Shown: positions 1-9,248, counted from the stretch's first letter. The stretch: DNA of 64,000 bases from Bacillus aerolatus (GCF_009183655.1 NZ_WEIO01000002.1:1-64000), one strand, 5' to 3'. The notes: generated by a model from the letters alone, not told the origin. Numbers and translations: made by a program.

Positions 1-48
1 GTGAAAGAACTTGTGAACGCACTGCATACAGAAGCGAAAGTGATTTAA
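1..48 (+). CDS. etfB: Electron transfer flavoprotein beta subunit, C-terminal end only
   Basis: Only the last 15 codons and the TAA stop are inside the window. The tail ends in EAKVI and lies 24 bases ahead of etfA, the usual etfB-etfA order. EtfB with EtfA passes electrons from acyl-CoA dehydrogenases to the quinone pool. The identification rests on position and the short tail, since the body of the protein is outside the window. Confidence 0.75.
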   Translation: MKELVNALHTEAKVI

Positions 49-72
49 CAAACAAGACAGGAGGGGACGAAC

Positions 73-1050
73 ATGGCAAAAAAAGTATTGGTGTTAGGGG
101 AAGTACGTGACGGGGCGCTTAGAAACGTGTCCTTTGAAGCAATCGCGGCCGGGAAAAAAGTGGCAGAAGGCGGCGAAGTGATCGGGGTGCTGATCGGTGA
201 TTCGGTGAGTGGACTGGCCGATCAGCTGATTCATTACGGTGCGGACCGCGTCGTGACAGTGGAAGATGAAAAATTAGCGCAGTATACATCGGACGGCTAT
301 TCGCAGGCACTGCTTGCGGTCGTCGATCAAGAAAAACCGGAAGGCATTGTCTTCGGGCACACGGCATTAGGAAAAGACTTATCGCCGAAAATTGCTTCCC
401 GTCTTGGCGCCGGTCTCATTTCCGATGTGACAACGGTGGAAGAAGAAGGCGGCGAAGTCGTATTCACACGCCCGATTTATTCCGGAAAAGCGTTTGAAAA
501 GAAGAAAGTAAGTGACGGTCTTGTGCTTGCGACAGTCCGTCCGAATAATATCGCGCCGCTTGCAAAAGACCAATCCCGTTCAGGCGGCGTGTCTTCTATA
601 CAAGTGGACATTAAAGACATCCGCACGATCATCCAGGAAGTCGTCCGCAAAACAGCGGAAGGCGTAGATTTATCCGAAGCGAAAGTCATTATCGCCGGCG
701 GCCGCGGCGTGAAAAGCGAAGAAGGCTTTAAGCCGCTGCAAGAGCTGGCTAGTGTGCTTGGCGGTGCGGTCGGTGCGTCCCGCGGGGCGTGTGATGCCGA
801 CTACTGCGATTACTCGCTGCAAATTGGGCAGACAGGAAAAGTGGTGACGCCAGATCTTTATATCGCTTGTGGCATTTCCGGTGCGATCCAGCATTTAGCG
901 GGCATGTCGAACTCAAAAGTGATTGTCGCGATCAATAAAGATCCAGAAGCGAGCATTTTCAGCATGGCGGACTACGGCATCGTCGGCGACTTGTTTGAAG
1001 TCGTGCCGCTGCTTGCGGAGGAATTTGAAAAACTGAAAGCAACAGTTTAA
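73..1050 (+). CDS. etfA: Electron transfer flavoprotein alpha subunit
   Basis: A 325-residue EtfA, the FAD-carrying subunit that accepts electrons from acyl-CoA dehydrogenases in the cytoplasm and delivers them to the membrane ETF-quinone oxidoreductase. The C-terminal FAD domain is clear: GGRGVKSEEGF near residue 211, then the SRGACDADY and QIGQTGKVVTPDLYIA segments and GISGAIQHLAGM. The ATG follows an AGGAGGGG site. It is followed by an acyl-CoA dehydrogenase gene, its natural electron donor. Confidence 0.95.
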   Translation: MAKKVLVLGEVRDGALRNVSFEAIAAGKKVAEGGEVIGVLIGDSVSGLADQLIHYGADRVVTVEDEKLAQYTSDGYSQALLAVVDQEKPEGIVFGHTALGKDLSPKIASRLGAGLISDVTTVEEEGGEVVFTRPIYSGKAFEKKKVSDGLVLATVRPNNIAPLAKDQSRSGGVSSIQVDIKDIRTIIQEVVRKTAEGVDLSEAKVIIAGGRGVKSEEGFKPLQELASVLGGAVGASRGACDADYCDYSLQIGQTGKVVTPDLYIACGISGAIQHLAGMSNSKVIVAINKDPEASIFSMADYGIVGDLFEVVPLLAEEFEKLKATV

Positions 1051-1131
1051 TCGAGAAAGCAGATAAAATTCCGGTCCGTCTTGAAAAGCAAAGGACCGGA
1101 AAAACATAAAACAGCTGGAGGGGGCTCCGTC

Positions 1132-2280
1132 ATGAATTTTGAATTGGACGAAGATATTCAGTTTTTAAAGCGCAACGTACGGGATTTTATTCAAAATGAA
1201 GTGGAAAAAGTGGCCATGCAAATAGAAGAGGAAAACGAAATCCCAGGCCGCATCGTGGAAATGTCTAAAGAGCTCGGCTTGTTTGGATTGAGCATTCCAG
1301 AAGAATATGGCGGGCTCGGCATCGGCATGGTTGGAAAATGCGCCTTGTATGAAGAAATCGGTGCGACACATAACGGATACACGACGTTAATTGGGGCTCA
1401 CACCGGTATTGGAACAATTGGCATTGTTGACATGGGAAATGAACAACAAAAGAAAAAATATTTACCGGATATGGCGGCGGGCCATCGCATTGGCGCATTC
1501 GCCTTAACGGAACCGGCCGCCGGTTCAAATGCAACGAATTTAAAAACGACGGCTGTCAAAAAAGGCAACAAATATATTTTAAACGGAACGAAGCATTATA
1601 TAACAAACGCAACTGAAGCAGATATTTTTACCGTAATGGCTGTCACTGACCCGTCTAAAGGAGCAAAAGGAATTACATCATTTATTGTAGAAAAAGACTT
1701 TCCCGGCTTTCACGTCGGAGCATTTGAACCGAAAATGGGGCTGCGCGGTTCCCACTCGGCGGAAATTATTCTTGAAGACTGCGAAGTACCAACGGAAAAC
1801 GTGCTGAGCGAAGAAGGACAAGGCTACGTGAATGCGCTGAAGATATTGGCGAACGGCCGTGCCGGTCTTGCAGCGAGAAATCTTGGTTCCAGCCAAAAGC
1901 TGCTTGATTTGTCCGTCAATTACGCAAAGGAACGCATTCAATTTAATGTGCCGATCATTGAACATCAGGCAGTTGCACATATGCTGTCCGAAATGGCGGT
2001 GGATATCGAAGCACTGCGCTCATTTACATATCGTGTTGCCTGGATGGTCGATGAACGGAAAAAAATCATTAAAGAAGCAGCCATGCTGAAATTATTCGGT
2101 TCAGAAGTGTATAACCGGGTCGCGGATAAAGCGGTGCAAGTTCATGGCGGCATCGGTTATATTTCTGATTACCCGATTGAACGTTTTTACCGGGATGCCC
2201 GCATTACGCGTATTTATGAAGGAACGTCGGAAATCCAAAAAAATATTATTGCTGGGCAGTTGAACAAAGAATATAGCTGA
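1132..2280 (+). CDS. Acyl-CoA dehydrogenase
   Basis: FAD-dependent acyl-CoA dehydrogenase of 382 residues, which makes trans-2-enoyl-CoA and hands electrons to the ETF next door. It has the middle-domain segment AFALTEPAAGSNA and the C-terminal RIYEGTSEIQ, where the Glu at about residue 363 is the position of the catalytic base in short- and medium-chain enzymes. The ATG at 1132 follows GGAGGGGG; the frame is open further upstream to a TTG at 1081, but that has no matching site. The chain-length or branched-chain preference cannot be read from the sequence. Confidence 0.93.
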   Translation: MNFELDEDIQFLKRNVRDFIQNEVEKVAMQIEEENEIPGRIVEMSKELGLFGLSIPEEYGGLGIGMVGKCALYEEIGATHNGYTTLIGAHTGIGTIGIVDMGNEQQKKKYLPDMAAGHRIGAFALTEPAAGSNATNLKTTAVKKGNKYILNGTKHYITNATEADIFTVMAVTDPSKGAKGITSFIVEKDFPGFHVGAFEPKMGLRGSHSAEIILEDCEVPTENVLSEEGQGYVNALKILANGRAGLAARNLGSSQKLLDLSVNYAKERIQFNVPIIEHQAVAHMLSEMAVDIEALRSFTYRVAWMVDERKKIIKEAAMLKLFGSEVYNRVADKAVQVHGGIGYISDYPIERFYRDARITRIYEGTSEIQKNIIAGQLNKEYS

Positions 2281-2293
2281 TTGGGGGATGAAC

Positions 2294-3496
2294 ATGGGGA
2301 ATGAAAGAGTAGTCATTGTAGAAGGTGTCCGCACACCGATCGGCCGTTACGGCGGCGCATTGAAAGACGTTAATTCAGGGTTTTTGGGCGCTCATGTTAT
2401 TCAGAAAGTGCTTGAGAAAGCAGGGGTTTCTGCAAATCAAGTAAATGAAGTCATTATGGGTGAGGTAAGGCAGTCCACTGAATCATCCAATGTGGCACGT
2501 GTCGCCGCACTGCGGGCAGGTGTTCCAGCAGAAGCTCCTGCTTTTACGATCAACCGTTTATGCGCATCTGGCATGCAGGCAATTGCTTCCGGAGTGCAGC
2601 AAATCCAATCAGGGCAAGCGGAAATCGTTGTCGCCGGCGGAACAGAAAGCATGAGCTGCTCACCTGTATACTTGCGTGGATCGAGATTTGGCGGGGACAA
2701 AGCTCATCTCGTTGACTCTAACCTTGAAGCCGGGCAGCAGCCGAAAGAAATATATGGAGATCGAATGGGAATGGGCAACACGGCCGAAAACGTCGCTGAG
2801 AAATACAGGATTTCCAGAGACGACCAGGATCAGTTTGCGATCGAAAGCCAGCAGAAAGCAGCAGCGGCAATTGAAAAAGGAGTATTTAAAGAAGAAATTG
2901 TCCCATATGAAGTTTCAGCAAAAAAGAAGACTTTACTCGTAGATACAGACGAACATCCGCGGCCGGAAACGACGATTGAAAAGCTGGCAGCATTGAAGCC
3001 TGCATTCAAAAAAGACGGGTCCGTAACGGCTGGAAATGCGTGCGGAAGAAATGACGGAGCGGCGGCAGTTCTTTTGATGACAGAGGAAGAAGCGAATAGC
3101 CGGCAGCTGCAGACGAAAGCTGTGATTGTCGACTGGGCTGCTGTCGGAGTTTCTCCGGAAATTATGGGGATCGGTCCTGTTCCGGCGATTAACAAATTGT
3201 TGGAGCGCACCGGCATAGCGATGGATGAAATTGATTTATTTGAAGTCAATGAAGCATTTGCTTCACAGGCACTCGCTGTTCAGCGGGAGCTTGGTATTGA
3301 TTCAAATAAATTAAATGTAAATGGAGGAGCCATCGCGCTTGGTCATCCTGTCGGCGCGACCGGCACACGAATCGTTGTGTCCCTGATGTATGAACTGGTT
3401 AGACGCGGAGGACGTTACGGCATTGCTTCTTTATGTGTCGGCGGCGGTCAAGGCATGGCAATCATGATTGAAAATACAAGCTGGTCAGGGAACTAA
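2294..3496 (+). CDS. Acetyl-CoA acetyltransferase / 3-ketoacyl-CoA thiolase 1
   Basis: Thiolase of 400 residues. The acyl-carrying Cys90 lies in NRLCASGMQA, the His is in GGAIALGHPVGATG and the second Cys is in CVGGGQGMA, so the catalytic set is complete. It cleaves 3-ketoacyl-CoA to acetyl-CoA or runs in the condensing direction. It follows the dehydrogenase by 13 bases in the same operon. An in-frame ATG at 2288 is possible, but 2294 is better spaced from the GGGGG site. This is one of two thiolases in the cluster (the other at 7108). Confidence 0.93.
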   Translation: MGNERVVIVEGVRTPIGRYGGALKDVNSGFLGAHVIQKVLEKAGVSANQVNEVIMGEVRQSTESSNVARVAALRAGVPAEAPAFTINRLCASGMQAIASGVQQIQSGQAEIVVAGGTESMSCSPVYLRGSRFGGDKAHLVDSNLEAGQQPKEIYGDRMGMGNTAENVAEKYRISRDDQDQFAIESQQKAAAAIEKGVFKEEIVPYEVSAKKKTLLVDTDEHPRPETTIEKLAALKPAFKKDGSVTAGNACGRNDGAAAVLLMTEEEANSRQLQTKAVIVDWAAVGVSPEIMGIGPVPAINKLLERTGIAMDEIDLFEVNEAFASQALAVQRELGIDSNKLNVNGGAIALGHPVGATGTRIVVSLMYELVRRGGRYGIASLCVGGGQGMAIMIENTSWSGN

Positions 3497-3497
3497 C

Positions 3498-3881
3498 ATG
3501 AAAGCAACAGGAAAGGTCGGTCAATCTTACTTTTTTGATTATTTAGGTTTGGAGCGGCAAGAAAATGATGGGGAAGCAGTTGTTCTAAGTGTCGGGCTCG
3601 CTGATAGCCACCTATCGGAAACAGACAAAGTTGCCAGCGGTCTCTTTTATACGATGCTTGATGCTGTAATTGGAACGGCTGTGTCAGAAGCAGGCGGAGG
3701 ATTTGTCGTCACGACAGATTTGCATGTGCAGATTTTGTGCAATGATGTGAGCCGCCTGTTTATTTGCAAAGGCTATTCATCACAGGCAGAAGGAAAAAGC
3801 GGAAGCGGCCGAGGTGAGGTTTTTAATAGTGAAGGCCGCCTCGTCGCTGCCGGTATGGCTGCATTTAAACTATTAAAGTGA
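3498..3881 (+). CDS. PaaI-type hotdog-fold acyl-CoA thioesterase 1
   Basis: A 127-residue single hotdog-domain protein of the PaaI/DUF4442-like group. The central segment ASGLFYTMLDAVIGTAV followed by VVTTDLHVQIL is the hotdog helix and following strand. It starts one base after the thiolase stop, so translation is probably coupled. Likely role: hydrolysing acyl-CoA intermediates to free CoA when the pathway stalls. The substrate is unknown. Confidence 0.75.
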   Translation: MKATGKVGQSYFFDYLGLERQENDGEAVVLSVGLADSHLSETDKVASGLFYTMLDAVIGTAVSEAGGGFVVTTDLHVQILCNDVSRLFICKGYSSQAEGKSGSGRGEVFNSEGRLVAAGMAAFKLLK

Positions 3882-3917
3882 AAGCACGAGAATAATAACG
3901 TACAATGGGGTGAAGAA

Positions 3918-4700
3918 ATGATGAACTTTCATACGATTTTAGTAGAAAGAGAAGGAAGCGCCGCTTTTATAGTTATTAACCGTCCAGAGCAAAGAAACGC
4001 ATTAAGCAAAGACGTGCTGGATGAAATAACGGCCGCTCTGGAAGAATTAAAGCACGATGAATCGATCGGTTGTGTCATCTTTACGGGTCAAGGAGAAAAG
4101 TCATTTGCGGCTGGTGCGGATATCGGCCAGCTAAAGTCACGTACCGCACTCGATGTGTTCAAGCCGGGAGGTATGCAGGAAGTGTATGACTGTATCGAAG
4201 CGTATGACAAGCCGACGATTGCAATGGTCAATGGTTACGCACTCGGCGGCGGATGTGAACTCGCCATGGCATGTGATATCCGGATCGCTTCAGAAAACGC
4301 CAAATTTGGTTTGCCTGAATTGAACCTCGCTATCATTCCGAGCGCCGGAGGGACGCAACGTCTTGCCCGTCTCGTCGGAAAAGGGAAAGCGATCGAAATG
4401 ATTTTAACGGGAAAAATGATCAGCGCGGCGGAAGCGCAACAAATCGGTTTAATTTCTGAAGCGGTTCCAGCAAGTGAACTAAAGGAAAAGGTAATTGAAA
4501 CAGCCGGCCAGATTTTATCAAAAGGCCCGCTTGCTGTAAAAATGGCGAAACTTGCAATCCACCTAGGCTTTGATGCGGACATGAAGACCGGATTAATGAT
4601 CGAGAGACTAGCCCAGGCGGTTCTGTTTGCGACGGAAGATAAAAATGAAGGCACGAGCGCTTTCCTTGAAAAAAGAAAACCACAATTTACATCGAACTAA
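3918..4700 (+). CDS. Enoyl-CoA hydratase/isomerase (crotonase family)
   Basis: Crotonase-fold protein of 260 residues. It has the oxyanion-hole segments AAGADIGQL (about 64-72) and YALGGGCELAMACD (about 107-120), and the two Glu residues expected of a true hydratase (about Glu114 and Glu134, the latter in LPELNLAIIP). It hydrates trans-2-enoyl-CoA to (S)-3-hydroxyacyl-CoA. GGGGTGAAGAA precedes the start; ATG at 3918 or 3921 could both serve. No (S)-3-hydroxyacyl-CoA dehydrogenase of the FadB type lies in the window. Confidence 0.92.
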   Translation: MMNFHTILVEREGSAAFIVINRPEQRNALSKDVLDEITAALEELKHDESIGCVIFTGQGEKSFAAGADIGQLKSRTALDVFKPGGMQEVYDCIEAYDKPTIAMVNGYALGGGCELAMACDIRIASENAKFGLPELNLAIIPSAGGTQRLARLVGKGKAIEMILTGKMISAAEAQQIGLISEAVPASELKEKVIETAGQILSKGPLAVKMAKLAIHLGFDADMKTGLMIERLAQAVLFATEDKNEGTSAFLEKRKPQFTSN

Positions 4701-4713
4701 GGAGGGATGCGGC

Positions 4714-5115
4714 TTGCTGCTAGAAGACATTGTAAAAGAATTTGAGGAATGCCCTTTTCTTCAGCACCTCGGACTGGAGATTCTCCAGTTTGAAGAAGGA
4801 GACGTCAAAATTAAATTGGCGATGAAGGATTATTTATTGAACACGAACAACACGCTGCACGGCGGAGTGTATGCGTCAGTCCTCGATTTTATTCAAAGCA
4901 TGCATTTAAGGTCAGTGACGAAAACTAGATGCGTGACGACAAATTTAACGGTTCATTATACTGCACCAGTAACTGGCGGTGAAATTTTTGCAGAAGCTGA
5001 GATTATTTCTAAAGGGTATAAGACGGCTTTTGTAGAAGGAACGATTAAAGATGAAACGGGAAAACTATTATCAAAAGGAACCGGTACATTTAAGTTAATC
5101 CGTCCGGACCAATAA
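4714..5115 (+). CDS. PaaI-type hotdog-fold acyl-CoA thioesterase 2
   Basis: A 133-residue hotdog thioesterase with the typical LHGGVYASVLDF helix and TTNLTVHYTAPVTGG strand. The start is TTG at 4714, placed by an AAGGAGGG site at 4699-4706; the ATG at 4707 opens a different, very short frame. The site overlaps the stop of the preceding hydratase gene. Two PaaI proteins in one operon suggest two acyl-CoA substrates or backup CoA recycling. The true substrate is unknown. Confidence 0.8.
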   Translation: MLLEDIVKEFEECPFLQHLGLEILQFEEGDVKIKLAMKDYLLNTNNTLHGGVYASVLDFIQSMHLRSVTKTRCVTTNLTVHYTAPVTGGEIFAEAEIISKGYKTAFVEGTIKDETGKLLSKGTGTFKLIRPDQ

Positions 5116-5178
5116 TAGGATTCATTAATAAATAATAAATCAGGGGATTCATAGGCTTCAAAAAAACGTAATAAATTT

Positions 5179-5231
5179 ACCTCTGTTCTTCCGGCAAGAG
5201 TGTTGCAATACGGAAAGGTACAGAGGTTTTT
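5179..5231 (+). terminator. Probable intrinsic terminator after the first acyl-CoA gene block
   Basis: ACCTCTGT pairs with ACAGAGGT, with a second inner pairing TTCCG/CGGAA, followed by TTTTT. The loop is long for a terminator, so a processed or regulatory stem-loop is also possible. Confidence 0.55.
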
Positions 5232-5434
5232 GGTTGTTTCTAAAACAGGAGAAAAAACAATGTTTGTCGAAGAAGCAGGGGACTGGAGCTGTTCATTAAA
5301 GGCTCGTAAATCATGAAAGGCTATTCGAATATGTCTGAAGAAGCAAACGATACGGAATAGCTGACTGCAAGGTATGTATAAAATAATTTTTTCTTAGGCT
5401 TTTCACATAGTATGGGAACTAGGAGGAATCAATT
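5232..5434. other. Intergenic region ahead of the SDR gene
   Basis: No gene that I can support. An 18-codon ORF at 5260-5316 has an AGGAG-like site but no other support. TATAAA near 5376 could be a -10 box for the SDR-MaoC-thiolase block. Confidence 0.35.
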
Positions 5435-6199
5435 ATGGCAGGTAATTTTGAGGGGCGAACTGCTTTTGTAACGGGAGGAAGCCGGGGAATCGGAAAAGAA
5501 ATTGTTCGGCGATTTGCGGAAGAAGGCGCCAAATTGGCCATTATCGATGTGAATCAAGAAGCGCTCAGTGAAACAGCGGCCGAATTAAAAGAAAAAGGTG
5601 TTTCCGTTTATGCCAAATTGGCCAGTGTTACAGAACGTGATCAAGTAGAGCAGGCGATGAAAGAGGTGTACGAAGAGTTCGGTTCCATTGATATTCTTGT
5701 CAATAATGCCGGTGTCATTAGAGATAATCTTTTATTTAAAATGACGGATGACGATTGGCTGACAGTGATGGATGTTCATTTAAAAGGAGCTTTTCATGCT
5801 TCGCGCGCTGTTCAGCAATATATGGTGAACAATCAATACGGACGAATCATTAATCTTTCCTCTACTTCTGCACTCGGCAATCGGGGACAAGCGAATTACG
5901 CAACAGCAAAAGCCGGTTTGCAGGGGCTGACAAAAACGCTGGCGATTGAACTGGGGAAATTCGGCATTACAGCAAATGCTGTGGCGCCAGGCTTCATCGA
6001 AACAGATATGACGAAAGCGACAGCCGAAAGAATCGGTATCCCGTTTGAAGACTTAATTAAAACAAGCGTCAGCAACATACCAGTCGGCAGAAGCGGAAAG
6101 CCGGAAGACATTGCGAATGCGGTTGCTTTTTTTGCAGATGAACGATCTTCATTTGTCAGCGGTCAAATACTTTATGTAGCAGGTGGTCCAAAAAATTAA
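5435..6199 (+). CDS. SDR-family 3-oxoacyl reductase / 3-hydroxyacyl-CoA dehydrogenase, FabG-like
   Basis: Short-chain dehydrogenase of 254 residues, NAD(P)-dependent. The cofactor loop TGGSRGIG is at 13-20, NNAG at about 90-93, and the catalytic Ser142, Tyr155 and Lys159 (ANYATAK) are all present. Start ATG after an AGGAGG site. It heads a second block (SDR, two MaoC subunits, thiolase) that could convert enoyl-CoA to 3-ketoacyl-CoA and cleave it. The pairing with MaoC hydratases suggests an (R)-3-hydroxyacyl-CoA substrate; this is inference. Confidence 0.88.
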   Translation: MAGNFEGRTAFVTGGSRGIGKEIVRRFAEEGAKLAIIDVNQEALSETAAELKEKGVSVYAKLASVTERDQVEQAMKEVYEEFGSIDILVNNAGVIRDNLLFKMTDDDWLTVMDVHLKGAFHASRAVQQYMVNNQYGRIINLSSTSALGNRGQANYATAKAGLQGLTKTLAIELGKFGITANAVAPGFIETDMTKATAERIGIPFEDLIKTSVSNIPVGRSGKPEDIANAVAFFADERSSFVSGQILYVAGGPKN

Positions 6200-6213
6200 C
6201 GGGGGTGAAGAGT

Positions 6214-6663
6214 GTGCTGCATCACAGCATTGGAAAGCGCTCAGAGAAAGTAAAAAATATAGTGGAAAGAGGAGCTGTTAAAAAATTCGCTGAAGCAATT
6301 GGCGACTTTCATCCGATTTATACGGATGAAGAAACCGGAAAACAGTCGAGACATAAAGAAAACCTGGCTCCTCCCACTTTTCCTATTACGTTCGACTATG
6401 GAATAATTGCAGATTTGCATTTGCCGAATAAAGGACTGATCCACGGTGAACAAACATTTCATTATGAGCGGCCGCTGCTCGCCGGGGAGGAAGTATATTG
6501 TTGGACAGAAGTAAAAAACTACGTTGAAAAAAGCGGAAGCCATGGAGAAATGGGCTTCTTAATGTTAACGAAATACGGTGAAGATTCTAAAGGACAGCTT
6601 GTTTTTTCGGCTAAACAGACCGTAATCATTAACGAAGTGGTCAGGAAGGTGATGTTAGCTTGA
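6214..6663 (+). CDS. MaoC/HadA-like dehydratase subunit (FAS1-type N-terminal hotdog half)
   Basis: A 149-residue hotdog protein like the non-catalytic N-terminal half of MaoC dehydratases (HadA/HadC-like). It has FAEAIGDFHPIYTDEE and NLAPPTFPITFDYG but lacks the following D-x(4)-H/GMW hydratase-2 signature. GTG at 6214 is chosen because GGGGGTG sits at 6201-6207; an in-frame GTG at 6205 overlaps that site. It is translationally coupled to the next gene and probably forms a heterodimer with it. Confidence 0.78.
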   Translation: MLHHSIGKRSEKVKNIVERGAVKKFAEAIGDFHPIYTDEETGKQSRHKENLAPPTFPITFDYGIIADLHLPNKGLIHGEQTFHYERPLLAGEEVYCWTEVKNYVEKSGSHGEMGFLMLTKYGEDSKGQLVFSAKQTVIINEVVRKVMLA

Positions 6664-7064
6664 CTAGTATAGCAGACTATTCAATCGGCTCGTCGCTTAC
6701 TGACGTGCAGCTCGACCCGGTTAACAGGCTGGATCTCATTAAATACGCAGGAGCTTCAGGTGATTTCAATCCGATCCATACGATTGATGAAGAAGCGGAA
6801 AAAACGGGTTTGCCCGGTATCATTGCCCATGGCATGTGGACGATGGGGAATGTATCGAAGCTATTCACTCCTTATTATGGAGAAGGGTTCATTCAAGATT
6901 ACTCGATCCGGTTCAAAGGCATGGTGTTATTAAATGATGTCCTTACGTTAAAAGCGAAATTAACAAAAATTGATTGTAATAAAATACATTTTAATGTAGC
7001 GGCTGTTAATCAAGAACAAAAAGAAGTCATTAAAGGCCAGGTTGTATTTTGCCTATATGAGTAA
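6660..7064 (+). CDS. MaoC-like (R)-specific enoyl-CoA hydratase, catalytic subunit
   Basis: A 134-residue hotdog hydratase with the hydratase-2 motif: Asp35 and His40 in GDFNPIH, followed by LPGIIAHGMW. The TTG start at 6660 overlaps the TGA of the preceding subunit (TTGA) and is preceded by AGGAAGGTGAT. Known split hydratases of this kind (mycobacterial HadAB, ChsH1-ChsH2) work as heterodimers with one catalytic subunit, and this pair has the same layout. Confidence 0.83.
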   Translation: MTSIADYSIGSSLTDVQLDPVNRLDLIKYAGASGDFNPIHTIDEEAEKTGLPGIIAHGMWTMGNVSKLFTPYYGEGFIQDYSIRFKGMVLLNDVLTLKAKLTKIDCNKIHFNVAAVNQEQKEVIKGQVVFCLYE

Positions 7065-7107
7065 AGTTGTCAAGCTTCCAAGTGGAAGAGAAGGAGAGGG
7101 TGGAAAA

Positions 7108-8280
7108 GTGAAGAGAGATGCTGTTATTGTATCTGCTGTGCGGACAGCGATTGGAAAGCAGGGAGGGGCGCTTGCGACAGTGCCCGCCCACGTATTTGGA
7201 GCAGAGGTCATTAAAGAAGCATTAAAGCGGGCAAATGTCGGTCCTGAGATGGTTGAAGACGTAATTTTCGGAAATGTGTTAAGCGGAGGCGGCAATATAG
7301 CAAGGCTCACTGCCTTACAGACAGGATTATCCCTCGAGCTTCCGGGACTGACGATAGACCGACAATGCGGATCTGGCATAAATGCAGTGAATCTAGCTGC
7401 GCAGGCCATCCGTGCGGGAGATGGCGATGTGTATGTGGCTGGCGGAGTGGAATGCATGAGTCGTGCTCCTTACTTGATGGACCGGCCGGAAAAACCGTAC
7501 AGCCCAGTGCCGCCAAAATTTAGAAAGTCGCAGCTGTCCCCGAAAGAAATAGGCGATCTGCCAATGGGCATCACCGCTGAAAACTTAGTTGAAAAATATG
7601 AGATCAGCAGAGAGGAACAAGATGAATTCGCTTATCTTAGCCAGCAAAAAATGGCGAGAGCAATGGAGGAAGGCCGATTTGATGAACAAATCGTTCCAAT
7701 TCACATTCCTGTTCGAAAAGGAAAACCAATCGAATTCAAAAAAGATGAACATCCCCGTCCACAAACGACGAAAGAAGCACTTGCGAAGCTCGCTCCTGCA
7801 TTTCTCGAAGGCGGCAGTGTCACCGCTGGCAGCAGTTCCGGCTTAAACGATGCAGCCGCTGCTCTTGTGATTATGTCGAGAGAAAAAGCAGAAGAACTCG
7901 GCATCACACCGCTCGCGGTGATTCGCTCTCATGCGGTAGCGGGCGTCGATCCAAATATTATGGGAATCGGACCGGTTCCAGCCGTGAAAAAGGTAATGGA
8001 GAAATCGGGTCTTTCCTTAAAAGACATGGACATCATTGAAATTAATGAAGCATTTGCGGCACAAGTCATTGCTTGTGACCGAGAACTTGAAATGGATTTG
8101 GAGAAAGTAAATGTCAATGGCGGAGCGATTGCTCATGGACATCCGCTTGGGGCGACAGGAGCCATTCTCGTCACGAAAGCCGCTTATGAATTGAAGCGGT
8201 CCGGAGGCAAGTACGCTCTTATCACTGCTTGTATTGGCGGAGGGCAGGGGATTGCCACGATCATTGAATGCGAGGGGTGA
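7108..8280 (+). CDS. Acetyl-CoA acetyltransferase / 3-ketoacyl-CoA thiolase 2
   Basis: Thiolase of 390 residues with acyl-accepting Cys87 ([10 protein letters not shown]), His in [14 protein letters not shown] and Cys in [12 protein letters not shown] at 7108 is preceded by AAGGAGAGGG; the frame is open upstream into the MaoC gene but without a better start. It closes the second block of the cluster and could do the final thiolytic cleavage there. It is clearly diverged from the thiolase at 2294, so the two probably handle different acyl chains. Confidence 0.92.
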   Translation: MKRDAVIVSAVRTAIGKQGGALATVPAHVFGAEVIKEALKRANVGPEMVEDVIFGNVLSGGGNIARLTALQTGLSLELPGLTIDRQCGSGINAVNLAAQAIRAGDGDVYVAGGVECMSRAPYLMDRPEKPYSPVPPKFRKSQLSPKEIGDLPMGITAENLVEKYEISREEQDEFAYLSQQKMARAMEEGRFDEQIVPIHIPVRKGKPIEFKKDEHPRPQTTKEALAKLAPAFLEGGSVTAGSSSGLNDAAAALVIMSREKAEELGITPLAVIRSHAVAGVDPNIMGIGPVPAVKKVMEKSGLSLKDMDIIEINEAFAAQVIACDRELEMDLEKVNVNGGAIAHGHPLGATGAILVTKAAYELKRSGGKYALITACIGGGQGIATIIECEG

Positions 8281-8378
8281 TTTTGCCGCCCCTTCTTTAG
8301 AAAAGGAGTGAAAACAAAGATGCACACTCTGCATGAAATCGATGTGTACGTCCGCTTCTGTGAGCAGCACTTAAAAAT

Positions 8379-8412
8379 TAAGCCGCTGTTTCTTTTTAGA
8401 AGCAGCGGCTTA
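8379..8412. terminator. Bidirectional terminator between thiolase and speD
   Basis: A perfect 10-bp stem, TAAGCCGCTG/CAGCGGCTTA. On the minus strand it is followed by ATTTTTA, on the plus strand by ATTTAAT. It serves the convergent genes on both sides. Confidence 0.8.
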
Positions 8413-8414
8413 AT

Positions 8415-9248
8415 TTAATAGTTAAAATACTTTTCTTTAGACTCCTGAATATTTTGCCCGTAAAAGATTTCATCCATTTCGATTTTCAGTTTTTCTGTTA
8501 TTTCTTTAATTTCACTCGGATGGAGTTCGTCTGTTGTATGTCCGAATAAGTAGTTGTTCAAGTCAAATTCCCGCAATTTACATTTTGTATGAAAAATGTT
8601 TTGCTGGTAGACATTGACATCGATCATGTCATAATCTTTTTTTACTTCATCCGGTATATAGTTTTGAATCGAGTTAATGTCGTGGTCAATAAACAGTTTA
8701 TGGCCGCTCTTGTCTCTCGTAAAGCCTCGCACCCGGTAATCAATCGTCATAATGTCTGTATCAAACGAATGAATTAAATAATTTAATGCTTTGAGTGGAG
8801 AGATTTCTCCGCAAGTAGATACGTCAATATCGGCTCTAAATGTACTAATGCCTTCATGCGGATGGTATTCAGGGTACGTATGAACGGTAATATGACTTTT
8901 ATCGAGATGCATCACGACAGAGTCGGGCAGCGGCCCTGGAGACTCATCCAGTGATTCTGCAGGTACTTCTACGATTGGACCTTCTGACACGAGCAGCGTG
9001 ACGCTCGCTCCTTGCGGGATATAATCCTGCTTCGCGACGTTTAATACGTGCGCGCCAATCATATCGGACACCGTTTTTAAAATGTTTGTCAGCCGCTCTG
9101 CATTATATTGTTCATCGATGTATTCGATATAGGCATCGCGTTCTTCCGGTGTGGTTGTATAGCATATATCGTACATATTAAAGCTCACTGTTTTCGTTAA
9201 GTTATTAAATCCGTGAAGTTCAATTCGCTGCTCAGGTGTGAGTGACAT
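8415..9248 (-). CDS. speD: S-adenosylmethionine decarboxylase proenzyme, E. coli (class 1A) type
   Basis: SpeD of 277 residues, which supplies decarboxylated AdoMet for spermidine synthesis. The proenzyme cleaves itself at Lys117-Ser118 ([13 protein letters not shown]) to form the pyruvoyl group. [25 protein letters not shown] and [22 protein letters not shown] match the long enterobacterial form rather than the short 120-odd residue form known in B. subtilis. ATG at 9248 is preceded by AAGGAG; the frame runs on upstream without further SpeD similarity. No spermidine synthase gene is adjacent. Confidence 0.93.
   Translation of the reverse strand: MSLTPEQRIELHGFNNLTKTVSFNMYDICYTTTPEERDAYIEYIDEQYNAERLTNILKTVSDMIGAHVLNVAKQDYIPQGASVTLLVSEGPIVEVPAESLDESPGPLPDSVVMHLDKSHITVHTYPEYHPHEGISTFRADIDVSTCGEISPLKALNYLIHSFDTDIMTIDYRVRGFTRDKSGHKLFIDHDINSIQNYIPDEVKKDYDMIDVNVYQQNIFHTKCKLREFDLNNYLFGHTTDELHPSEIKEITEKLKIEMDEIFYGQNIQESKEKYFNY

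Noticed and set aside
2830-3249. 139-residue minus-strand ORF within thiolase 1
   Set aside because: Antisense to a well-conserved enzyme, with Ser/Ala-rich low-complexity sequence and no ribosome site.
8320-8418. 32-codon ORF after thiolase 2 with an AAAAGGAGTG site
   Set aside because: It reads straight through the bidirectional terminator hairpin, which determines most of its codons. Possibly a gene stub, but not supportable.
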